DNA of 32,604 nucleotides, from NCBI GenBank assembly GCA_947632525.1, contig CANRPQ010000002.1:1-32604 (forward strand), read 5' to 3'. Of the stretch, positions 17,080-23,918 are shown piece after piece. Numbering within the stretch: position 1 is the first letter of the stretch; each line of letters opens with the position of its first letter. Below the pieces are notes generated by a model. The model was not told where the DNA came from, made no database searches, and saw nothing but the letters and a program-made list of their open reading frames with translations. This stretch comes from an uncultured Clostridia bacterium (GTDB lineage: Bacteria > Bacillota > Clostridia > TANB77 > CAG-508). Made by a program: the position numbers and the translations under genes.

Positions 17080-18159
17080 ATGGCTGTAAAAAAAGAAGAT
17101 ATAGTTATTACAGAAGTGCTAAAAATGATTGCGCCAGGTACACCAATTCGTGACGGATTAGAAAACATTTTAAAAGCAAAAACCGGTGCATTAATAGTCA
17201 TTGGAGATACAAAAGAAGTACTTGATTTAGTAGATGGTGGTTTTAAATTAGATATAGATTATACATCTTCTAGATTATATGAGCTTGCTAAAATGGATGG
17301 TGCTATAGTTTTAAGTAGTGATTTCAAAAAAATTCTATATGCAAATGCACAGTTAATTCCATCTTCAAACATCAGCACAACAGAAACAGGTACAAGACAT
17401 CGTACAGCCGAGCGTACAGCCAAACAAACTGGTGCTTTAGTCATTAGTATTTCACAAAGAAGAGGTGTTATTACTATATTTAAAGGAAATTGCCGCTATG
17501 TATTAGAAGACACATCAAAGGTAATAACAAAAGCAAACCAAGCATTACAAACTGTAGAAAAATATAAGAAAGTATTTGATGATAAATTAAGTTTATTAAA
17601 TGAATATGAATTTAATGATATAGTTACATTAGAAAATGTAATTAACAGTATTCAACGTGCCGAAATGGTAATGAAGGTAGTTGAAGAAGTTCAAAAAGCA
17701 GTATATGAGTTAGGAGAAGAGGGCAGATTATTAGATATGCAATTAGAGGAATTAACAGGTGATTTGGAAACAGAAGAATTACTTATTATCAAAGATTATA
17801 TTGCTCCTGGCAAAAAACGTGCAGCAGAAAAGATATTAGAAGAAATTAGAAAATTAGAACACGACGATTTATTAGTAACAGAAAAAATTGCAAAACATCT
17901 TGGATATGGTGACTTTGACAACTATGATGAAGTAGGAGTATATACTAGAGGGTATCGTGTATTAAATAAAATTCCAAGAATGCCAAGCAATATTGTAGAA
18001 AACTTAATTAGAAGTTTTAAATCTTTCCAACACATATTAGCAGCAGACTTGCAACAACTAGATGATGTTGACGGTATAGGAGAGATAAGAGCGCGTACTA
18101 TTAGACAATCTTTAAATCGTATGCAAGAGCAATTTGTATTTGACAATTTAATAATGTAA
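17080..18159 (+). CDS. disA: Diadenylate cyclase DisA
   Basis: DisA scans DNA for branched structures and makes the second messenger c-di-AMP from two ATP, lowering synthesis when it meets damage. The 359-aa length is standard. The DAC domain contains the catalytic DGA at 73-75 and GTRHRTAER at 104-112. The middle is helical, and the C-terminal helix-hairpin-helix region (LQQLDDVDGIGEIRARTIRQSL) binds DNA. GGGGG lies 6 nt before the ATG, within the paired leader. radA is immediately upstream. The structured GC-rich repeat follows 21 nt downstream. Confidence 0.97.
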   Translation: MAVKKEDIVITEVLKMIAPGTPIRDGLENILKAKTGALIVIGDTKEVLDLVDGGFKLDIDYTSSRLYELAKMDGAIVLSSDFKKILYANAQLIPSSNISTTETGTRHRTAERTAKQTGALVISISQRRGVITIFKGNCRYVLEDTSKVITKANQALQTVEKYKKVFDDKLSLLNEYEFNDIVTLENVINSIQRAEMVMKVVEEVQKAVYELGEEGRLLDMQLEELTGDLETEELLIIKDYIAPGKKRAAEKILEEIRKLEHDDLLVTEKIAKHLGYGDFDNYDEVGVYTRGYRVLNKIPRMPSNIVENLIRSFKSFQHILAADLQQLDDVDGIGEIRARTIRQSLNRMQEQFVFDNLIM

Positions 18160-18180
18160 TTATATAATTTATAATCATTA

Positions 18181-18309
18181 TGTTTTTTTAGTAAACTATA
18201 TCATTTTGTAGTGAAACGAGGTATAGGGAATGCCCGTAGGGCAAGGGACCCTGTAGCGGAGCGTCCGAAGTGGAACGAAAAAATCATATAGTTTACTAAA
18301 AAATAAACA
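18181..18309 (+). repeat. GC-rich structured dispersed repeat, copy 1
   Basis: An AT-rich outer stem (18184-18201 with 18286-18303, 18 perfect pairs) encloses a GC-rich core of about 75 nt. Inside it TATAGGG (18222-18228) can pair with CCCTGTA (18249-18255), enclosing GCCC-GTA-GGGC (18232-18242). A CGGA-GCG-TCCG hairpin lies at 18257-18267. AGTGRAACGA is a direct repeat bracketing the core (18210 and 18269). The core recurs almost unchanged, inverted, at 30717-30799. The T-run lies in the 5' arm, so this is not an ordinary intrinsic terminator. Confidence 0.8.
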
Positions 18310-18337
18310 GAAAAATAACACAAATTATGGAGGAATT

Positions 18338-19162
18338 ATGAAAGGTGTATTTTTAAGAGCATTATTAGTTTTATGTATTATTTTAACATTAGCAGGAATT
18401 GGATTTGTAAGTTATGGATTTTATAAAAAACTTACTACAAATATTCCAAACCCAACAGCAACTATAAAAGTAAAAGATTATGGAGATATAACAGTAGAAT
18501 TATATCCAGATAAGGCTCCAAATACGGTAGCTAACTTTATACGCTTGGCACAACGTGGATTTTATAATAATCTAACATTCCATAGAACTATTCCAAACTT
18601 TATGATTCAAGGTGGAGATAAAGCAGGAAATGGAAGCGGTTCACCAAGTTTAAGTGATTTAAAAGATAATGTAGAAGTAGATAAAGAATATAATATTCCA
18701 GGTGAGTTCATTGCAAATGGTTATACAAAAAATAATTTAAAACATACTAAAGGCGTTATTTCTATGGCAAGAACAGATTATAGCCAAACTAGTTCTAGCT
18801 TAACACAATATGGTTATAATTCTGCAGGATCTCAATTCTTCATTATGACAGAAGATAATAATTCACTAGACGGACTTTATGCTGCATTTGGAGAAGTAAA
18901 AGACGGAATTGAAGTTGTAGAGAAAATAGCAAAAACAGAAGTTTATTATAGAGATAGTGAATTAAAAGACGGAGAAGAAGCTCCAAAAGATAAAGACGGA
19001 AACCAAATTAATTCTGATACACCAAAAAAACCACCAGTAATTGAAAGCATTACTGTAGAAACTTATGGTGTGGATTATGGAATTCCAGAAACAAACGATG
19101 TATTTGATTACTATACATGGTTAATGCAACAATACTATGGTAGTGGACTAAGCGCTGAATAA
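18338..19162 (+). CDS. Membrane-anchored cyclophilin-type peptidyl-prolyl isomerase
   Basis: A 274-aa protein with an N-terminal membrane anchor (VFLRALLVLCIILTLAGIGF, about 4-23) without a lipobox. The cyclophilin domain starts near residue 43 (TIKVKDYGDITVELYPDKAPNTVANFI, key residues) and has the expected FHRTIPNFMIQGGD, SAGSQFFIM and LDGLYAAFGEV segments. It should catalyse proline isomerisation outside the membrane, helping secreted proteins fold. An insert between the FMIQGGD and GVISMAR motifs and an acidic Lys/Asp-rich stretch near 210-230 extend it beyond the minimal domain. ATGGAGGAATT precedes the ATG. Confidence 0.93.
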   Translation: MKGVFLRALLVLCIILTLAGIGFVSYGFYKKLTTNIPNPTATIKVKDYGDITVELYPDKAPNTVANFIRLAQRGFYNNLTFHRTIPNFMIQGGDKAGNGSGSPSLSDLKDNVEVDKEYNIPGEFIANGYTKNNLKHTKGVISMARTDYSQTSSSLTQYGYNSAGSQFFIMTEDNNSLDGLYAAFGEVKDGIEVVEKIAKTEVYYRDSELKDGEEAPKDKDGNQINSDTPKKPPVIESITVETYGVDYGIPETNDVFDYYTWLMQQYYGSGLSAE

Positions 19163-19179
19163 AAATATAAATATAAATA

Positions 19180-19230
19180 ATCAGTTTGCCAGTTTAATGA
19201 CACTAATTTTACTGGCAAACTGATATTATT
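19180..19230. terminator. Convergent bidirectional terminator
   Basis: A 14-bp perfect stem (19180-19193 with 19211-19224) around a 17-nt loop, with A/T-rich flanks on both sides (AAATATAAATA before, ATTATTTT after). It separates the plus-strand cyclophilin gene from the convergent mutS2 gene and should act in both directions. Confidence 0.8.
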
Positions 19231-19292
19231 TTGTGTATAAAAATTCTAGTGCATCTGTATATAAGTTTAGATTAAGCTAGCAATTCCAGTGA

Positions 19293-21689
19293 TTATTTTA
19301 ACTCAACTACAGTAACTCCAATTTCACCTTCACCAAATGTACCTAATCTAAAAGACTTTACATGTGAATTATTTTTTAAATATTGATGAATTCCTTTACG
19401 AAGTTTTCCAGTTCCCTTTCCATGTACAATTCGTACAGGTGACATTCCACTCATGTAACAGTTATCCAAGTATTTATCAATTACATAAATAGCATCATCA
19501 ACTGTTTGACCAATAACATTAATTTCAGGGGATATAAATTTAGCCTTAGAATCTTGAACAGTAGTTACCTTGCCATGTTCTAAAGAATTATCTATAACTT
19601 TATTAATCAAGCCTAATTCAGTTATATTCAAATTCATTTTAGCTAATCCAACTTGAACTAAAACCTCATCATTCTTATTCACTTGCTTACTTAAAACCAC
19701 ACCCTCATTTTGTAATTTAGGTATCCATACTTGTAAACCTTCATGAATGTCCTCTTGTGAAACAGCTGTATATGAAGATGTTACATTAGAATTTATTGAC
19801 TTACTTAAATTTTTTATTTTAACATTTATACTATTTCTCAATTGATTAGCATGCTTTAAATCAATTTTTTCAGTATTTAAATCCTTTATAATTTCACTAG
19901 CTTCCTCTTTAGCAGAAATAAGAATATCCCTAGCTTCTGCCTTAGCATCCTCAATTATTTTATTTTTCTTTTCTATTAGCACAGACTGATTTTGTTCCAA
20001 TGACTTTCGAAGTTGTTCAATTTGATTTAAGTTTTTATTAGCTTCCTCTTTTTGCTTTTCAATAATTAATTTATCATCATAAATGCTTTTTAACAATTCC
20101 TCTATAGAAGCGTGGTCTTGCTTTATAAAAGAATTGGCTCTTTCAATTATAGAAGAAGATAGCCCCAACCTTTTGCTAATTTCAAAAGCATTACTCTTAC
20201 CAGGAATACCAACCAACAAGTGATATGTTGGCCTTAAATTTTCAACGTCAAACTCAAAGCTAGCATTTTCAAATCCGTCTGTTACTAATGCAAATTCCTT
20301 AATTTCTTGATAATGTGTAGTACAAGCAACTAATGCGCCAACATTAGAAAAATACTCTAAAATTGCAATTGCTAAACTAGCACCTTCTACAGGGTCTGTT
20401 CCAGAGCCCAACTCATCTAATAAAATAAGAGAATTTGAAGTAACTTCTTCCATAATCTTTACAATGTGAAGCATATGAGAAGAAAATGTACTTAAGGATT
20501 CTTGAATATTTTGTTCATCTCCAATATCAACAAAAATATTATCTAAAACACAAATACTACTTTCTTCATGGCAAGGAATAGGTATGCCAGAATAAGCCAT
20601 TAATAAAAGTAATCCGGTAGTTTTTAATGCAACTGTTTTACCACCTGTATTAGGACCAGTTATAATTAAACAACTATAATTTTCTCCTAATGAAATATCA
20701 ATTGGAACAACAACAGAAGGGTCAATAAGAGGATGTCTAGCCTTTATTAAACTAATTTTTTTATTAGTATTTAAAATAGGCATAACACCATTAATATCCT
20801 TTGCATACTGAGCCTTTGCAAAAATTAAATCCAATGTACCAATAATAAACAAATTGTGATTTAATTCTGATACAATATCATAAAACAAAGAAGATAAAAC
20901 CTGTAATATTTTTTCTATTTCTATATCTTCTTCTATCTTTAAACTAGAAATTTGATTATTTGTTTCAAATACACTGGTTGGCTCAATATAAATGGTAGAG
21001 CCACTGCTAGAAATATCATGAACAAACCCTTGAATTGATGACCTATATTCTTGCTTAACAGGAATAACATATCTATTATTACGAATAGTAATAACAGGTT
21101 CCATTAAGTATTTAGAATAAGTAGATGAATGTATAAAAGAAGATAACTTATCTTTAACATTCTGCTCTAAAATTTTACGATTTTTCCTTAAGCTAGCTAA
21201 TTTTGAAGAAGCATTATCACTAATAGTATTTTCATCTAGAATTTTATTAAATATATCTTTTTCAATACCACAATTAGTGTATAGCTCAGAAAAGTAATTT
21301 TCTAAAGTACCACCATTTGTAATATTTTCTTTACTATAATCTGTTAATTTATCTTCAAAAGAAATGTCAAAAAAATATTCCTTTAAATTTCTAGAAGTTT
21401 CTAATAAATGTGCCAAATCTAATAAACCTTTAGCTGATAAAATTTGATTACTTTCTATAGTTTTTAAATAGACTTCCATTTCAGATAATTCTGTTAAAGG
21501 TGGTACTCCTTTTTTATACAATAAAGTTACTGCTTCCATTGTTTCAGAAAGCATATAACTTACTTTATCATAAGAAAAGGAAGGCTCCATATTAGAACTT
21601 AATTTTTTTCCAAGATAAGTCTTGCAATATCTTTGTATTATTTGTATAATTTGATTGTATTCTAATTTGCTATAGAAATCCATGTGCAT
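19293..21689 (-). CDS. mutS2: MutS2 ATPase/Smr nuclease
   Basis: MutS2 is a MutS paralogue without the mismatch-binding domain. It is implicated in suppressing homologous recombination and in rescuing collided ribosomes. The 798-aa protein has the MutS-type ATPase with Walker A GPNTGGKT at 345-352 and Walker B DELGSGTDP at 425-433, a long coiled coil (about 515-625), a KOW-like linker and a C-terminal Smr domain with HGKGTG at 756-761. AAAGG lies 5 nt before the chosen ATG at 21689; an in-frame ATG two codons later is possible. It is divergent from the FGE-domain gene with only 85 bp between the starts. TGTTACAAT at minus-strand positions about 21707-21715 is a weak extended -10 candidate. 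Confidence 0.96.
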   Translation of the reverse strand: MHMDFYSKLEYNQIIQIIQRYCKTYLGKKLSSNMEPSFSYDKVSYMLSETMEAVTLLYKKGVPPLTELSEMEVYLKTIESNQILSAKGLLDLAHLLETSRNLKEYFFDISFEDKLTDYSKENITNGGTLENYFSELYTNCGIEKDIFNKILDENTISDNASSKLASLRKNRKILEQNVKDKLSSFIHSSTYSKYLMEPVITIRNNRYVIPVKQEYRSSIQGFVHDISSSGSTIYIEPTSVFETNNQISSLKIEEDIEIEKILQVLSSLFYDIVSELNHNLFIIGTLDLIFAKAQYAKDINGVMPILNTNKKISLIKARHPLIDPSVVVPIDISLGENYSCLIITGPNTGGKTVALKTTGLLLLMAYSGIPIPCHEESSICVLDNIFVDIGDEQNIQESLSTFSSHMLHIVKIMEEVTSNSLILLDELGSGTDPVEGASLAIAILEYFSNVGALVACTTHYQEIKEFALVTDGFENASFEFDVENLRPTYHLLVGIPGKSNAFEISKRLGLSSSIIERANSFIKQDHASIEELLKSIYDDKLIIEKQKEEANKNLNQIEQLRKSLEQNQSVLIEKKNKIIEDAKAEARDILISAKEEASEIIKDLNTEKIDLKHANQLRNSINVKIKNLSKSINSNVTSSYTAVSQEDIHEGLQVWIPKLQNEGVVLSKQVNKNDEVLVQVGLAKMNLNITELGLINKVIDNSLEHGKVTTVQDSKAKFISPEINVIGQTVDDAIYVIDKYLDNCYMSGMSPVRIVHGKGTGKLRKGIHQYLKNNSHVKSFRLGTFGEGEIGVTVVELK

Positions 21690-21774
21690 AATATCCTTTC
21701 AAAATTATTGTAACATATATTATTATGCCATAAAAATGGGTAAAATACAAGCAAATAAGGGAGGAAAACATAAG

Positions 21775-23085
21775 ATGATAATAAAAAAACAAGAAGGAAT
21801 AACATTAACAGTATTAGTCATTACTATTGTAGTTATGCTAATTATAGCAGGAAGTACTTTAACAATGATATTTGATAAAGAAGGCATGTTAAAATCTTCA
21901 GCTGAATCAAAAGAGCTACAAGAAAATTATTCTAATAGAGAAGAAGGAAAAACTAATGAATTAATTGATAATGTAGATGAATTAATGCAAACAGAAGTAG
22001 AAAAAGGCAAATTAGTACCAATAGATAAAAAATGTGGGGGATATGCAGATTCTACATCAGAAGATAAGGTGCCAGTGCCAGGTGGTTATTGCGTAGTAAA
22101 AGATAGTGTAAAAAATCCAGAAAATAAAAATACAATTGAAAGCGGATTGGTAATTTCTGATTTAGTAGGTGATACATTAGATAATGAAGAAATAACAGTA
22201 AACGGAGAAAAGAAAAGAGGCAATCAATTTGTATGGGTACCAGTACCAGATGCAAGTGTAATTTATGGAGTAGATGAAGCTGGAGTAAAACATGGAAAAT
22301 TATATATATTTGGCGAATATGATAATTCTAGCAGCAAATATACAACATATATTGAACCAAAATTAATAAACTGGACTGAAGGCAAAGGCGTTATAAGTAC
22401 AACAAGCAACTGCGAGCCAGAAATTATAACAGACTATGACGGAAAAGATTCAACTAATTCAAGTTATTTCAAAGTAGCTATAAGTAAAGAAATGACAAGC
22501 ACACAATTTAAAGAGCAATTACAAAACGAATTTAATAGTATGATAGAAAGCGTAGAAAAATACGGTGGATTTTATATAGGAAGATACGAGACACAAGGAA
22601 TGACCTCTACAATATCCGAAGATCAAAAAATTGAAGATGTAAAACTAACAGTAAAAAAAGGGATTATGCCAAGTACTAATATAAATTGGTACTATATGTA
22701 TCAAGAAAGCAAAAATATAGGGAAAAATAATAAAAATGTAACAAGTAGTATGATTTGGGGATGCCAATGGGATAGAACAATGGACTGGATAGCACAAGCA
22801 AGCAAAAAAACAGACGGAAGTCCAGACTATTCATTATTAACAGATTCAAGCAGTTGGGGAAATTACAGTAACTATTCAGAAGTTACAAATGATAAGTCGA
22901 TACCAAATATAAGCATACAAGAATCAGGAACTAATACTAATTGGCAAAAGAACCATATATATGACCTAGCAGGAAATGTATATGAATGGGTACTTGAAGC
23001 CTGCGGTAACCTACGGCCGTGCCTCTCGAGGTGGTGCATACTACAGTTCCGGCTCTATCTTTCCAGCTTTTGGCCGTGGCTATAA
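21775..23085 (+). CDS. Prepilin-like FGE/C-type-lectin-fold surface protein, C-terminus frameshifted
   Basis: I start it at ATG 21775, 10 nt after AAGGGAGG. The N-terminus MIIKKQEGITLTVLVITIVV looks like a type IV prepilin (basic leader, Gly8, then a hydrophobic helix) but has Val, not Glu, at mature position +5. The exported part has formylglycine-generating-enzyme-like segments: FVWVPVPD, YGGFYIGRYET, MIWGCQWDRTMDWIA and YDLAGNVYEWVLEA. As read, it ends after an unrelated 26-residue tail at 23085 (436 aa). Dropping one C at 23010-23011 restores an FGE-like end (RASRGGAYYSSGS... GSRSTLYINL) to a stop at 23144-23146, giving 456 aa. The ending has the form seen in DGR-diversified ligand-binding proteins. 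No enzymatic function is implied. Sequencing or assembly error in a hypervariable site is possible. Confidence 0.75.
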   Translation: MIIKKQEGITLTVLVITIVVMLIIAGSTLTMIFDKEGMLKSSAESKELQENYSNREEGKTNELIDNVDELMQTEVEKGKLVPIDKKCGGYADSTSEDKVPVPGGYCVVKDSVKNPENKNTIESGLVISDLVGDTLDNEEITVNGEKKRGNQFVWVPVPDASVIYGVDEAGVKHGKLYIFGEYDNSSSKYTTYIEPKLINWTEGKGVISTTSNCEPEIITDYDGKDSTNSSYFKVAISKEMTSTQFKEQLQNEFNSMIESVEKYGGFYIGRYETQGMTSTISEDQKIEDVKLTVKKGIMPSTNINWYYMYQESKNIGKNNKNVTSSMIWGCQWDRTMDWIAQASKKTDGSPDYSLLTDSSSWGNYSNYSEVTNDKSIPNISIQESGTNTNWQKNHIYDLAGNVYEWVLEACGNLRPCLSRWCILQFRLYLSSFWPWL

Positions 23086-23146
23086 CACACCAGAAAAAAG
23101 TTATGGCAACGATGGTTCTCGCTCCACACTGTACATTAACCTGTAA
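23002..23146 (+). other. Candidate DGR variable region (frame +1 relative to the gene)
   Basis: GC content jumps sharply: 35 of 60 bases at 23001-23060 against 16 of 60 at 22861-22920. In the restored frame from 23012, 34 of 44 sense codons end in C or T, including many GGC, TAC and TCC. This is what adenine-directed mutagenesis of AAC/AAT template codons produces. It ends exactly at the gene's 3' end, where DGR variable regions lie. A CTGGTT/AACCAG hairpin (23156-23161 with 23169-23174) follows the stop, a common position for such a structure in DGR targets. No template repeat or reverse transcriptase is in the window. Confidence 0.55.
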
Positions 23147-23251
23147 CACTGACCACTGGTTCAACCAAAACCAGAAATAGTGAAAGTGGAGATTGTACAA
23201 AATTTTGTGTAATTTAAAAAGTATTGGAACGAAAAAATTTTACGAAAATGC

Positions 23252-23280
23252 TTGCAATCCTTACGGAAATAATGTATAAT
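23252..23280 (+). promoter_or_regulatory. SigA-type promoter of the rimP-nusA-infB operon
   Basis: TTGCAA at 23252-23257, a 17-bp spacer and a perfect TATAAT at 23275-23280. Transcription from about 23287 would give a leader of about 75 nt that contains the hairpin at 23302-23330. Confidence 0.65.
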
Positions 23281-23301
23281 AATAATCGCATAAGAAATTA
23301 C

Positions 23302-23330
23302 AGAAGCGTGGGAACAAATCCCACGCTTCT
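23302..23330 (+). promoter_or_regulatory. GC-rich leader hairpin upstream of rimP
   Basis: AGAAGCGTGGG at 23302-23312 pairs perfectly (11 bp) with CCCACGCTTCT at 23320-23330 around AACAAAT. It lies in the rimP leader, between the promoter and the ribosome binding site. The bases after it (ATACGTAAAAATTT) are not a good U-tract, so strong termination is unlikely. Leader autoregulation or attenuation is possible. It cannot end the upstream FGE gene, because the promoter lies before it. Confidence 0.6.
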
Positions 23331-23361
23331 ATACGTAAAAATTTAATTTAGAAGGAGAAAT

Positions 23362-23901
23362 ATGGCAAACATAGAAAATAAGGTAGAAACCTTAATAACA
23401 AAAACAATAGAAGATATGGGTTATGAGTTATATGATGTAATTTATGAAAAAGAAGCACAAGAATATTACTTACGAATTTTCATAGATTCACCAAAGGGAA
23501 TTGACCTAAACGACTGTGAAAAGGTTAATGATGCTATTACAGACATGCTAGATGAAGCTGATTATATCAAGGACCAATATTTCTTAGAAGTATCATCACC
23601 TGGAATAGAAAGAGTTTTAAGAAAAGATAAGCACTTACAAGCAAATATAGGAAAAGAAATAGTTTGCAGTTTGTATCATCCAGTAACATTAGATGATAGC
23701 GAAGAAGAAAGTACGAATAAAACTAATAACAAAAAGAAAAAATCCAAGAAAAATAACAGACTTAAACAAATAGAAGGAATACTAAAAGAATTTACGAATG
23801 ACAAATTAGTTTTACAAATTCAGCTAGAAAATAAATCTACTGAAATTGAGTTAGATAGAAAAAATATTTCTAATACAAAATTAAAATATAATTGGAATTA
23901 A
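23362..23901 (+). CDS. rimP: Ribosome maturation factor RimP
   Basis: RimP binds the 30S precursor and helps 3' domain assembly. The 179-aa protein has the family N-terminal alpha/beta domain (LRIFIDSPKGIDLNDCEKVNDAI, LEVSSPGIERVLRK) and the C-terminal SH3-like domain. It is about 20 residues longer than usual because of a Lys/Asn-rich insert at about residues 113-135 (TNKTNNKKKKSKKNNR). AGAAGGAGA precedes the ATG. First gene of the operon; nusA follows at 17 nt. Confidence 0.95.
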   Translation: MANIENKVETLITKTIEDMGYELYDVIYEKEAQEYYLRIFIDSPKGIDLNDCEKVNDAITDMLDEADYIKDQYFLEVSSPGIERVLRKDKHLQANIGKEIVCSLYHPVTLDDSEEESTNKTNNKKKKSKKNNRLKQIEGILKEFTNDKLVLQIQLENKSTEIELDRKNISNTKLKYNWN

Positions 23902-23918
23902 GGAGGAATTAAGAAAAA

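Noticed and set aside
18181..18309. Ordinary intrinsic terminator after disA
   Set aside because: The T-run is in the 5' arm and the 3' flank is A-rich in either direction, so the U-tract needed for termination is missing.
23005..23085. Programmed ribosomal frameshift
   Set aside because: No slippery heptamer or downstream pseudoknot is apparent, and the simple one-base insertion explains the break.
23281..23340. Intrinsic terminator for the FGE gene
   Set aside because: The hairpin lies downstream of the rimP promoter and lacks a U-tract, so it belongs to the rimP leader.
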